The notes beneath the pieces were generated by a model. It made no database searches. It was not told where the DNA came from and worked only from the letters and a program-made list of their open reading frames with translations. A stretch of DNA of 64,000 nucleotides, from NCBI RefSeq assembly GCF_001514195.1, contig NZ_KQ948734.1, positions 62,001 through 126,000 on the forward strand, given 5' to 3'. Shown in pieces: positions 25,744 to 33,849 of this stretch; the stretch's first letter is position 1, and each line of letters opens with the position of its first letter. Source of the stretch: Streptomyces griseorubiginosus. Lineage in GTDB: Bacteria; Actinomycetota; Actinomycetes; Streptomycetales; Streptomycetaceae. A program made the translations under genes and the position numbers.

Positions 25744-26199
25744 ATGGACGCGGTGGACAGGCAGCTCATCCAGGCCCTGAGGGAGAACGGCCGGGCCTCG
25801 TACGCGGAGCTGGGGCGCCTCGTCGGTCTGTCGGGACCCAGCGTCACCGACCGCATCAACCGGCTGGAGGCGGCCGGGGTCATCACCGGTTACCGCGCCA
25901 CCGTCGACGCCGCCTCGCTCGGTCTCGGCGTGATCGCGCTCATCGGCATCTCGCTGTCCGACGCGGCCGACCACGAGGACGTGGCCATGCGGCTGCGGGA
26001 CCTCACCGAGATCGAGGACTGCTGGTTCATCGCGGGCGACGACTCGTACATGCTGAAGGTGCGGGCCTCGGACGTCGACGGCCTGGAGAAGACCATCCGG
26101 CGGCTGTCCGGGACCAAGGGCGTCTCCCGCACCCGGACCACGATCGTGCTCTCCACGAAGTGGGAGAACCGGGTCGGAGAGCTGCCCGAAGAGGCGTAG
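25744..26199 (+). CDS. Lrp/AsnC family transcriptional regulator
   Basis: The 151-residue protein starts with the classic Lrp helix-turn-helix (VDRQLIQALRENGRASYAELGRLVGLSGPSVTDRINRLEAAGVITGY) followed by the RAM ligand-binding fold (FIAGDDSYMLKVRASDVDGLE). Lrp-type proteins usually sense amino acids or related compounds. It lies between mqnM and mqnE, so it may tune menaquinone genes, which is inference only. Confidence 0.92.
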   Translation: MDAVDRQLIQALRENGRASYAELGRLVGLSGPSVTDRINRLEAAGVITGYRATVDAASLGLGVIALIGISLSDAADHEDVAMRLRDLTEIEDCWFIAGDDSYMLKVRASDVDGLEKTIRRLSGTKGVSRTRTTIVLSTKWENRVGELPEEA

Positions 26200-26247
26200 A
26201 CGTACGGTGGTCGCAGTCGTTCGGGGTCGTCGGAGAAAGGTGTGGGC

Positions 26248-27411
26248 ATGGACGTCGGGCTCAAGCGCGAGCTGGAGGACAAGGTCAGGGCCGGTGAGCG
26301 CCTGACCCGTGAGGACGGCATCGCGCTGTACGAGTCGGACGACCTGGCGTGGCTGGGCGGACTCGCGCACGAGGTGCGGACGCGGAAGAACGGCGACGTC
26401 GTCCACTTCAACGTCAACCGGCACCTCAACATGACCAACGTGTGCACGGCGTCCTGCGCCTACTGCTCCTTCCAGCGCAAGCCGGGGGAGAAGGACGCCT
26501 ACACGATGCGCATCGAGGAGGCGGTGAAGCTCGCCAAGGCGATGGAGGGCGAGAACCTCACCGAGCTGCACATCGTCAACGGCCTGCACCCGAACCTGCC
26601 GTGGCGGTACTACCCGCGGTCGCTGCGCGAGCTGAAGGCGGCGCTGCCGAACGTCTCCCTGAAGGCCTTCACGGCGACGGAGATCCACCACTTCGAGACG
26701 ATCTCGGGCATGTCCGCGTCGGAGATCCTCGACGAGCTGATCGACGCGGGTCTGGAGTCGCTGACCGGCGGCGGGGCGGAGATCTTCGACTGGGAGGTCC
26801 GCCAGCACATCGTGGACCACCGCACGCACTGGGAGGACTGGTCCCGGATCCACCGCCTGGCGCACGAGAAGGGTCTGAAGACCCCGAGCACCATGCTGTA
26901 CGGCCACATCGAGGAGCCGCGGCACCGGGTCGACCACGTCCTGCGTCTGCGGGAACTCCAGGACGAGACCGGCGGCTTCCAGGTCTTCATCCCGCTGCGC
27001 TACCAGCACGACTTCGTGGACGTGAAGGACGGCAAGGTCCGCAACAGGTTGCAGGCCCGTACCCAGATGGCGACCGGCGCGGAGGCGCTGAAGACCTTCG
27101 CGGTGTCGCGGCTGCTGTTCGACAACGTCCCGCACGTCAAGGTCTTCTGGGTCATGCACGGTGTCCAGACCGCGCAGCTGGCCCTCCAGCACGGCGCGGA
27201 CGACATGGACGGGTCGGTCGTCGAGTACAAGATCACCCACGACGCGGACAACTACGGCACGCCGAACAAGCTGACGCGTGAGGATCTGCTGGACCTGATC
27301 CGGGACGCGGGCTTCCGGCCGGTGGAGCGGAACACGCGGTACGAGATCATTCGGGAGTACGAGGGGCCTGACGCGGGGCGTCGGGAATCTCCTCAGCCGA
27401 TGAGGGTGTGA
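26248..27411 (+). CDS. mqnE: Aminofutalosine synthase (radical SAM)
   Basis: The 387-residue protein has the radical SAM cluster motif CTASCAYCSF (CxxxCxxC) near residue 68, preceded by VVHFNVNRHLNMTNV. ELHIVNGLHPNLPWRYY and the C-terminal VFWVMHGVQTAQLALQHGADDMDGSVVEYKI match MqnE. It joins 3-[(1-carboxyvinyl)oxy]benzoate and SAM to make 6-amino-6-deoxyfutalosine. ATG at 26248 has AAAGG 7 bases upstream; GTG at 26242 is the alternative. A dispersed repeat follows the stop. Confidence 0.95.
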   Translation: MDVGLKRELEDKVRAGERLTREDGIALYESDDLAWLGGLAHEVRTRKNGDVVHFNVNRHLNMTNVCTASCAYCSFQRKPGEKDAYTMRIEEAVKLAKAMEGENLTELHIVNGLHPNLPWRYYPRSLRELKAALPNVSLKAFTATEIHHFETISGMSASEILDELIDAGLESLTGGGAEIFDWEVRQHIVDHRTHWEDWSRIHRLAHEKGLKTPSTMLYGHIEEPRHRVDHVLRLRELQDETGGFQVFIPLRYQHDFVDVKDGKVRNRLQARTQMATGAEALKTFAVSRLLFDNVPHVKVFWVMHGVQTAQLALQHGADDMDGSVVEYKITHDADNYGTPNKLTREDLLDLIRDAGFRPVERNTRYEIIREYEGPDAGRRESPQPMRV

Positions 27412-27440
27412 GGTCGTTCGTCGGCTGCGGGCGCGTGGGG

Positions 27441-27493
27441 GGCTGGTCGCGCCCACGCGGCGGAGCCGCAAATGTTCAGAGTCCCGCGCCCCT
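27441..27493 (+). repeat. Dispersed intergenic repeat, copy C (long type)
   Basis: GGCTGGTCGCGCCC, GCGGCGGAGCCGC and a CCCGCGCCCCTGA end are shared with copy B. The element fills the gap between mqnE and the UdgX gene. Confidence 0.75.
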
Positions 27494-27513
27494 GAGGTGG
27501 GTACTCGGGGCGC

Positions 27514-28161
27514 ATGGCTGACAAGGGCCCCGAGGATGCCTACAGCGCGGAACCGTTCGTTCCGTCTCGCGGCGGGTTGCCCGCCCTGCGCCAGGCCGCA
27601 GCCGACTGCCGTGGCTGTCCCCTCCATCGCGACGCCACCCAGACCGTCTTCGGCGCCGGTGACCCCCACGCGCGTGTGATGCTCGTGGGAGAGCAGCCCG
27701 GGGATCAGGAGGATCGGCAGGGGAAGCCGTTCGTGGGGCCCGCGGGGAAGCTGCTGGACCGGGCTCTCGCGGAGGCCGGGGTCGATCCGGCGGAGGCGTA
27801 CGTCACCAACGCCGTGAAGCACTTCAAGTTCACGCAGGCCGAACCCCGCAAGCGGCGGATCCACAAGGCGCCCAGTCTGCGGGAGATGACGGCCTGCGGG
27901 CCGTGGCTCGCCAAGGAGCTGGAGCTCGTCGAGCCGGAGCTGATCGTCGTGCTCGGGGCCACCGCGGGCAAGGCGCTGCTCGGGTCGTCGTTCCGGGTGA
28001 CCCAGGTGCGGGGGACCGTGCTGGAGGCGGAGATCCACGGCCGGCCGGAGCGGCTGGTGCCGACCGTGCATCCGTCGGCCGTGCTGCGGGCCGAGGACAG
28101 GGAGGCCGCGTACCGGGGGCTGGTCGCGGATCTGGAGGTGGCGGCGCGGGCGTTGTCGTAA
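27514..28161 (+). CDS. udgX: UdgX-type uracil-DNA glycosylase
   Basis: The 215-residue protein is a uracil-DNA glycosylase superfamily member. It has the Fe-S type cysteines (CRGCPLH), the motif VGEQPGDQEDRQGKPFVGPAG, and the insertion PRKRRIHKAPS. The KRRIH loop is specific to UdgX, whose His attacks the abasic sugar and leaves the enzyme covalently bound to DNA. The second catalytic segment VHPSAVLR is also present. This fits a protein that tightly marks or removes uracil in GC-rich actinobacterial DNA. Confidence 0.9.
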   Translation: MADKGPEDAYSAEPFVPSRGGLPALRQAAADCRGCPLHRDATQTVFGAGDPHARVMLVGEQPGDQEDRQGKPFVGPAGKLLDRALAEAGVDPAEAYVTNAVKHFKFTQAEPRKRRIHKAPSLREMTACGPWLAKELELVEPELIVVLGATAGKALLGSSFRVTQVRGTVLEAEIHGRPERLVPTVHPSAVLRAEDREAAYRGLVADLEVAARALS

Positions 28162-28177
28162 GGCTTACGATGCTGCC

Positions 28178-28702
28178 GTGTCCCTTACGTTTACTTTCGA
28201 CCCGCCCGTCACTCCCGCCCTCCGCGACGGCATCCTCGACCTGTGGACCGACGTCAGCAACGCGGGCGGTGCCGTCGGCTTCGTCGCGCCCGTGGAGCGG
28301 GAGACCGTGCGACCCGAGCTGGTGAGGCACTTCGTGGCGATGGCGGAGGGCCGTACCCGGCTGCTCGTGGGGCACGACGGCGAGGGCCGGGTGGCCGCCG
28401 CCGTGTTCCTCTCTCTCAACTCGCACCGGCTGATGACCCACTGGCTGTGGCTGTACACCGTCATGGTGCATCCGCGGCACCAGGGCAAGGGCTACGGCCG
28501 TGACCTGCTCGGCGCCGCCGCGGACGCGGCCCGCGGGATCGACGGCATCGAGGCGATCCGGCTCACCTGCCGCGGCGGCCTCGGCCTGGAGCGTTTCTAC
28601 GGCTCCTGCGGCTACAAGGAGGTCGGTCGGGTCCCCGGTGCGATCCGGGTCGCGCCGGGCGACGACCGCGACGACGTGATCATGCTGCTGCCGCTCGGCT
28701 GA
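28178..28702 (+). CDS. GNAT family N-acetyltransferase
   Basis: The 174-residue protein has the GNAT acetyl-CoA motif (LYTVMVHPRHQGKGYGRDLLGAA, Q/RxxGxG/A) and a C-terminal FYGSCGYKEVGRVPG. The substrate is unknown. A TACGAT hexamer ends 6 bases before the GTG and no Shine-Dalgarno is visible, so the transcript may be leaderless. Confidence 0.9.
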   Translation: MSLTFTFDPPVTPALRDGILDLWTDVSNAGGAVGFVAPVERETVRPELVRHFVAMAEGRTRLLVGHDGEGRVAAAVFLSLNSHRLMTHWLWLYTVMVHPRHQGKGYGRDLLGAAADAARGIDGIEAIRLTCRGGLGLERFYGSCGYKEVGRVPGAIRVAPGDDRDDVIMLLPLG

Positions 28703-28793
28703 CCCCCGTCGAAGATCGGGTGCCCGGCGTGCTTCACTGGACGGTGCCCCTTTGTGGTGTTCAAAACCGTTCGAAACGGAAGAGTGGATTGAC

Positions 28794-29105
28794 ATGCTCC
28801 GCTACACGCTGATGCGCCTCGGGATCTTCGTGGGCTGCCTCGTGGTCGTCTGGGGCCTCGTCTACGCCGGCCTCTTCCCGCGCGGTCTCGGCTCCTCCAA
28901 CGGCATGTGGATCGTCCTGCTCTCCCTGCTGATCTCGGCCCCGATCAGCTTCGTCGTCCTGCGCAAGGAGCGCGACCGCGCCTCCGTGCAGGTCGCCCAG
29001 CGCGTCGACCGCATGAAGGCCAACCTGGACGCCAACCGCAGCCAGGAGGACGAGACGGTCGACGAGGCCGGTCGCTCCCAGGGCCAGGCGCCGCAGACCT
29101 CCTGA
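28794..29105 (+). CDS. DUF4229 domain membrane protein
   Basis: The 103-residue protein has two transmembrane helices (MRLGIFVGCLVVVWGLVYAGLF and WIVLLSLLISAPISFVVL) and a charged tail that begins RKERDRASVQVAQRVDRMKANLD. This matches the actinobacterial DUF4229 family of unknown function. GGAAGAG lies about 11 bases before the ATG. It precedes the TetR gene on the same strand. Confidence 0.85.
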   Translation: MLRYTLMRLGIFVGCLVVVWGLVYAGLFPRGLGSSNGMWIVLLSLLISAPISFVVLRKERDRASVQVAQRVDRMKANLDANRSQEDETVDEAGRSQGQAPQTS

Positions 29106-29151
29106 GCACAACGCCCCCGCCGCCGCGCGCACATGACCGTACGCTTTGGTC

Positions 29152-29829
29152 ATGGGTGTCGTGAAGAGCAAGCGGATGCCGCGCGCGGTGCGGGAGCAGC
29201 AGATGCTGGACGCCGCTGTGGAGATCTTCGGGCAGCGCGGGTACATGGCCGCCTCCATGGACGAGATCGCCGAACTCGCCGGGGTGTCCAAGCCGTTGGT
29301 CTATCTGTACCTGAACTCCAAGGAAGACCTCTTCACCGCGTGCATCCGCCGGGAGGCCGCCGCGCTCACCGAGGCCGTGCGGACGGGGGTGCGGACCGAG
29401 CTGCCCGTCGACCGGCAGCTGTGGGACGGGCTGCTGGCCTTCTTCACGCACACCTCGCTGCACCCGCACGCCTGGTCCGTGCTGCATCTCCAGGCCCGGA
29501 TCCATGGTGAGGCGTTCGTCGCCGAGGTCAACGCGATGCGGGAGGAGATCGTCGCGTTCGTGACCCAGCTGATCGTGGTCGCTGCCCGTGAGGCGCACCG
29601 GGATCCCGATCTGCCCGAGCGTGAGGTCGCAGGGCTCGCCGAGGCCCTGGTCGGCGCCGCCGAGTCGCTCGCCGCGTGGGCCAACGCGACCCCGGGGGTG
29701 ACGGCACGGCAGTCGGCGGCGACGCTGATGAACTTCGCCTGGGCCGGTCTCGGCAACCTCATGGAGGGCCGGCCCTGGATCCCCGAGGCCGTCGGTGCGG
29801 AGAGCGCGCCGGTTCAGGTCAGCGGGTAG
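29152..29829 (+). CDS. TetR family regulator, probably of the adjacent fatty-acid genes
   Basis: The 225-residue protein has a TetR helix-turn-helix (AVEIFGQRGYMAASMDEIAELAGVSKPLVYLYLNSKEDLF) and a helical ligand domain. Its stop is close to the convergent MaoC gene, which begins a block with FabG, thiolase and acyl-CoA ligase. A palindrome in that block (32297-32328) and a related site at 33742-33760 are good operator candidates. ATG at 29152 lies 6 bases after a TACGCT hexamer without a Shine-Dalgarno, so it may be leaderless. The ligand is likely an acyl-CoA, by analogy. Confidence 0.9.
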   Translation: MGVVKSKRMPRAVREQQMLDAAVEIFGQRGYMAASMDEIAELAGVSKPLVYLYLNSKEDLFTACIRREAAALTEAVRTGVRTELPVDRQLWDGLLAFFTHTSLHPHAWSVLHLQARIHGEAFVAEVNAMREEIVAFVTQLIVVAAREAHRDPDLPEREVAGLAEALVGAAESLAAWANATPGVTARQSAATLMNFAWAGLGNLMEGRPWIPEAVGAESAPVQVSG

Positions 29830-30986
29830 ACGCCGCCGCTCACATGCACGCGGCCGTCCCCGCCGCACAGTTCGAACCGCTCCCCGTTCGCCGCGTACGT
29901 CACCGTCCCCGGCAGCAGTACCGGCGCCCTGAACTCCGCGCGTACCAGGGCCGCCTGGGGGGTGCCGTGGGCCGCCAGGCAGCGGGCCGCCGTCCACATG
30001 CCGTGCGCGATCGCCCTCCTGAAGCCGAAGAGGCGGGCCGTGAGCGGGTACAGGTGGATCGGGTTGCGGTCCCCGGACGCGGCGGCGTACCGCCGTCCCA
30101 CGTCCCCGGCCAGCCGCCACTCGTCGAGTCCGGGCAGCGGCTCACGCGTCTCCCGCGCGCGCTCCTGGCCCGGCTCCTGGCCGCCCGCCTCCGTGCGGTG
30201 CCGTGCCAGGTACGTGCTCACCGACTCCCATACGACGTCCTCGCCCACCCGCAGTTCGGTGACCACCGAGGCCTCCGTACCGCGTCGGTGCGGCGCCAGT
30301 CCGTCGACGTGCACGGAGAGTTCGTACTCCCCGGTCGCCGTCAGTTCCCGGTACCGGGTGATCTCGATCGACGTGTGCACCAGCCCGAGCAGCGGCAGCG
30401 GGAAGTCCGGGCCGCTCATCAGGCTCATCGCCAGCGGGAAGCCCAGCACATGCGGATACGTCACCGGCAGCGCGTCCTCGCCGGTCGGGAACCCGCACAC
30501 CCGCTCGTACGCGGCCAGCCGAGCCAGGTCGACCCGCAGCCCGCGCAGCACGAGCCGGGTCCTGGGGAACTCGGCGGTGGCGGAGGGCCGCTTGAAGGGG
30601 GACCGCAGGGCACCGGCCAGGAGCAACGGCATGAGGGAGGGAGGCCGGGCGAGCACGCGCGCCGGGCCGCCCGGACCGACCGCACCGGCAGGACCCTGCG
30701 GCGCCGGAGGCGCATACGCGGGGCGCGCGTCCCCGGCGGAGACCGAACCGGCGGAGGCCGATCCGGCGGAGGCCGATCCGGCGGAGGCCGATCCGGAGGT
30801 GGCCGGACCGGGGGTGGCGGATTCGGTGGCGGTCGGACCGGGAGAGGTCGAACCGGGGGTGGCTGAACCGGCGGTGGTCGAACCGTGGGGCTGCGAACCG
30901 CGCGGCGTCGAACCGGGAGAGGTCGAACCGGCGGTGGTCGAACCGTGGGGCTGCGAACCGCGCGGCGTCGAACCGTGGGTCTCCAT
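29814..30986 (-). CDS. MaoC-like acyl hydratase with a repetitive N-terminal leader
   Basis: The hydratase part (about residues 115-390) has a degenerate N-terminal hotdog fold and a MaoC domain with GDRNPIHLYPLTARLFGFRRAIAHGMWTAA, which contains the D-x-N-x-I-H catalytic signature. It hydrates enoyl-CoA or enoyl-ACP. If the ATG at 30986 is used (it overlaps the fabG stop as TGATG), the protein has about 390 residues, with some 90 of Ser/Thr/Gly/Pro repeats. Starts at GTG 30656 or ATG 30632 would remove this leader and give a normal-sized protein. The DNA repeats are described separately. Confidence 0.82.
   Translation of the reverse strand: METHGSTPRGSQPHGSTTAGSTSPGSTPRGSQPHGSTTAGSATPGSTSPGPTATESATPGPATSGSASAGSASAGSASAGSVSAGDARPAYAPPAPQGPAGAVGPGGPARVLARPPSLMPLLLAGALRSPFKRPSATAEFPRTRLVLRGLRVDLARLAAYERVCGFPTGEDALPVTYPHVLGFPLAMSLMSGPDFPLPLLGLVHTSIEITRYRELTATGEYELSVHVDGLAPHRRGTEASVVTELRVGEDVVWESVSTYLARHRTEAGGQEPGQERARETREPLPGLDEWRLAGDVGRRYAAASGDRNPIHLYPLTARLFGFRRAIAHGMWTAARCLAAHGTPQAALVRAEFRAPVLLPGTVTYAANGERFELCGGDGRVHVSGGVYPLT
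30753..30975 (-). repeat. Tandem repeats in the MaoC gene leader
   Basis: A 51-base sequence is perfectly repeated with a 60-base period (30865-30915 and 30925-30975), encoding a 20-residue unit with GSTPRGSQPHGSTTAGS. Nearby, at 30753-30800, a 15-base unit (GAGGCCGATCCGGCG) is repeated three times, encoding SASAG-type residues. Both units are multiples of three, so copy-number changes would keep the frame. Confidence 0.85.
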
Positions 30987-32269
30987 CACGCCCCCAGCAG
31001 ACTCTGGCCGCACACCCGTACGACCTGGCCGTTCACCGCGCCGGAGGCGGGATGGGCCAGCCAGGACGTCGTCTCGGCCACGTCGATCGGGAGGCCGCCC
31101 TGGGCCAGGGAGTTCATCCGGCGGCCCGCCTCCCGGATGAACAGCGGGACCGCCGCCGTCATCCTGGTCTCGATGAACCCGGGGGCCACCGCGTTCACCG
31201 TGACCCCGTGCCCGGACAGCGCCCGGGGTGCCAGGGAGCGCACCAGGCCGACCACGCCCGCCTTGCTCGCGCCGTAGTTCGTCTGCCCGGCGTTGCCGGC
31301 GAGCCCCGCGATGGAGGCGGTGGCGACGATCCGCCCGCCCCGCCGCAGCGCACCCGCCTCCAGCAGCGCGTCCGTCGTGCGCAGCACGCTCGCCAGGTTG
31401 ACGTCGAGCACCGAACTCCAGCGTTCGGCGGGCATGTTGACCAGTCTGCGGTCCCGCGTGATCCCCGCGTTGTGGACCAGCACGTCCAGCCCCTCGGGCA
31501 CCGCCTCGGCGATCCGTTCGCCCGCGTCGGCGGCCGTGACGTCCAGCGTGAGCGCCCTGCCCCCGAGCCGCTCGGCCAGCCGCTCGGCGTCCGCCGCGGC
31601 GCCCGGCACGTCGAGGACGACCACCCGCGCCCCGTCCCTCGCCAGCGTCTCGGCGACCGCCGCGCCGATGCCCCGCGCACCGCCGGTCACCAGGGCCGTC
31701 CGCCCGGCCAGCGGCAGCGACCAGTCGACCTCGGTGTCCTGGACCGGCGCGCCGACCTCGATCACCTGCCCGCTGACGTACGCGGACTTGGGGGAGAGCA
31801 GGAACCGCAGCGTCGACTCGGCGGCGGACGCGTCGGTCAGCCGGACGAGGTTGACCGTCCTGCCCCGGCCGATCTCCTTGCCGAGCGAGCGGGTGAAGCC
31901 CTCCAACGCCTGCTGGGCGGCGGCCTGGTGATGGTCGACGGAGGAGAGCGGCGATCCGAGGACGACGACCCGTCCGCTCGCGGCGACCGTCCGCACGACC
32001 GGGTGCAGGGCCGCGTGGACCTCCGCCAGGTCCTCGACGTCCCGCACTCCGGTGGCGTCCAGGAGGACCCCGGCGGGCGCGCCCACGGGCGAGGCGAACT
32101 CCAGCCCCGACAGCTGTGACTTCCCCGCCGTGAGGAGCAGCACCCCGCCCTCGAACTCGTCGGAGGCACTCGACCACCGCCGCAGCTCCGCCGGTTGCGG
32201 AAGGCCGAGCCTGCGGGTGAGGAACCTGCCCGGCGCGGTGCCGGTGAAGCTCAGATAGCGGTCGGCCAT
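30986..32269 (-). CDS. Two-domain 3-oxoacyl reductase (FabG4-like)
   Basis: The 427-residue protein has an N-terminal flavodoxin-like Rossmann region that lacks a clear catalytic set, then a short-chain dehydrogenase (about 195-427). The SDR motifs are TALVTGGARGIGAA, HNAGITRDR, catalytic Ser in ATASIAG, and NYGASKAG (YxxxK). This arrangement is that of high-molecular-weight FabG of actinobacteria, which reduces 3-oxoacyl-CoA with NADH. ATG at 32269 has GGGAG at 6 bases; ATG at 32275 is possible. It is coupled to the MaoC gene and divergent from thiolase. Confidence 0.92.
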   Translation of the reverse strand: MADRYLSFTGTAPGRFLTRRLGLPQPAELRRWSSASDEFEGGVLLLTAGKSQLSGLEFASPVGAPAGVLLDATGVRDVEDLAEVHAALHPVVRTVAASGRVVVLGSPLSSVDHHQAAAQQALEGFTRSLGKEIGRGRTVNLVRLTDASAAESTLRFLLSPKSAYVSGQVIEVGAPVQDTEVDWSLPLAGRTALVTGGARGIGAAVAETLARDGARVVVLDVPGAAADAERLAERLGGRALTLDVTAADAGERIAEAVPEGLDVLVHNAGITRDRRLVNMPAERWSSVLDVNLASVLRTTDALLEAGALRRGGRIVATASIAGLAGNAGQTNYGASKAGVVGLVRSLAPRALSGHGVTVNAVAPGFIETRMTAAVPLFIREAGRRMNSLAQGGLPIDVAETTSWLAHPASGAVNGQVVRVCGQSLLGA

Positions 32270-32296
32270 GTCCATCTCCCGGGTCGGTCGCAGATT

Positions 32297-32328
32297 CCTT
32301 ACTCTGGAGTAAGGTTACCGCAGGTAAG
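32297..32328. promoter_or_regulatory. Divergent operator between fabG and thiolase genes
   Basis: A perfect 8-base inverted repeat (CCTTACTC at 32297-32304, GAGTAAGG at 32307-32314) is followed directly by TTACC-GCA-GGTAA (32315-32327). The 19 bases at 32310-32328, read on the minus strand, match 33742-33760 at 15 positions. It lies between the two divergent starts and is probably the binding site of the TetR regulator at 29152. Confidence 0.6.
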
Positions 32329-32358
32329 TCAATCTCCAAGGTGAGGAGCCGGCGGAAA

Positions 32359-33630
32359 ATGAGCCCTTTGAAGCCACCGGTCGCCCGGCGCGTGGCGGTC
32401 GTCGCCGGTGCCCGTGTGCCCTTCGCCCGCTCCGACGGGCCGTACGCCACCGCCTCCAACCAGGAGATGCTCACCGCGGCCCTCGACGCCCTCGTGGAGC
32501 GGCAGGGGCTCGAAGGGCCGGGCGCGGTCGGGGAGTTCGTCGCTGGTGCCGTCCTCAAGCACAGCCGGGACTTCAACCTCGCCCGCGAGACCGTCCTCGG
32601 CTCGAAGCTGGACCCGCGCACCCCGGCGTACGACATCCAGCAGGCCTGCGGGACCGGGCTCCAGGCCGTCATCGCCGCCGCCAACAAGATCGCCCTGGGG
32701 CAGACCGAGTCCGCCGTCGCGGGCGGCGCGGACACCGCGAGCGACGCCCCCCTCGGCGTCAACGACCAGCTGCGCCGCATCCTGCTGGAGGCGCGGCGGG
32801 CGAAGTCGGCCGGCGCCCGGCTGAAGGCGCTCGCCCGCATCCGGCCGGGGCACCTGGTCCCCGACATCCCGCGCAACGCCGAGCCCCGCACCGGCCTGTC
32901 CATGGGCGAGCACGCCGCCGTGACCGCCGCCGCTTGGGGCGTGACCCGGCAGGACCAGGACGAGCTGGCGGCGACGAGTCACCAGCGGCTGGCGGCCGCG
33001 TACGAGCGCGGCTTCTTCGAGGAGTTGGTGGTCCCCTTCCGCGGTCTCGCCCGCGACCAGAACCTCCGCCCCGACTCCACGCCCGCGAAACTCGCCGCCC
33101 TCAAGCCGGTGTTCGGACTCAAGGGCCCCGAACCGACCATGACCGCCGGGAACTCGACCCCGCTGACCGACGGCGCCGCGGTCGTCCTGCTGGCCTCGGA
33201 GGAGTGGGCGAAGGCGCGCGGCCTGGAGGTGCTCGCGTACCTCACCGCCTACGAGACGGCGGCGGTCGACTACGTGAACGGTGAGGACGGCCTGCTGATG
33301 GCCCCCGCCTACGCCGTCCCCCGGATGCTGGAGCGCGCCGGTCTCGGTCTCGACGACTTCGACCTGGTCGAGATCCACGAGGCCTTCGCCTCCCAGGTCC
33401 TCGCGACCCTCGCGGCCTGGGAGAAGCAGGGGCTGGGCCCCGTGGACCGGGACCGCCTCAACATCGCCGGGTCCTCCCTCGCCACCGGGCATCCGTTCGC
33501 CGCGACCGGCGCCCGGATCGTGGCCACGCTCGCCAGGCTGCTGGCCGAGCGGGAGGGGCGGGGCCGAGGGCTGATCTCGGTGTGCGCGGCCGGCGGACAG
33601 GGGGTGACGGCGATTCTGGAGCGGGCGTAG
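32359..33630 (+). CDS. Acetyl-CoA acyltransferase (thiolase)
   Basis: The 423-residue protein is a full-length thiolase. The active Cys is in DIQQACGTGLQAV, the His in VEIHEAFASQVLA and GSSLATGHPFAATGAR, and the second Cys in ISVCAAGGQG. It cleaves or forms 3-oxoacyl-CoA. ATG at 32359 has GAGGAG 10 bases upstream; GTG at 32341 is an alternative. With FabG4-like and MaoC proteins it makes a beta-oxidation-type set lacking only the acyl-CoA dehydrogenase. Confidence 0.93.
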   Translation: MSPLKPPVARRVAVVAGARVPFARSDGPYATASNQEMLTAALDALVERQGLEGPGAVGEFVAGAVLKHSRDFNLARETVLGSKLDPRTPAYDIQQACGTGLQAVIAAANKIALGQTESAVAGGADTASDAPLGVNDQLRRILLEARRAKSAGARLKALARIRPGHLVPDIPRNAEPRTGLSMGEHAAVTAAAWGVTRQDQDELAATSHQRLAAAYERGFFEELVVPFRGLARDQNLRPDSTPAKLAALKPVFGLKGPEPTMTAGNSTPLTDGAAVVLLASEEWAKARGLEVLAYLTAYETAAVDYVNGEDGLLMAPAYAVPRMLERAGLGLDDFDLVEIHEAFASQVLATLAAWEKQGLGPVDRDRLNIAGSSLATGHPFAATGARIVATLARLLAEREGRGRGLISVCAAGGQGVTAILERA

Positions 33631-33741
33631 GAGCGGATAGCTGACAAACGCTCACTTTGCGGTCCAGTTTGCACAGTCCCGGCTCCGGACCATCAACAAA
33701 CCCGCACGCACTCGCCACTTGTGACCCATAGGATCACCGTC

Positions 33742-33760
33742 CTAACCCGCGGTAACCCTT
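33742..33760. promoter_or_regulatory. Second copy of the fatty-acid operator, upstream of the acyl-CoA ligase
   Basis: The sequence contains GCGGTAACC, the exact reverse complement of GGTTACCGC at 32314-32322, and matches 15 of 19 positions of that operator. It lies about 90 bases before the ligase start in a 219-base gene-free gap. Confidence 0.45.
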
Positions 33761-33849
33761 CACAGGCGCACTCGCGGGTGAACGCCCCGGTACGTCCCCT
33801 GCGTACCTCATGCAGGAGCGGTATCGAGCTGTACGTCCCAGGAGCTGAC

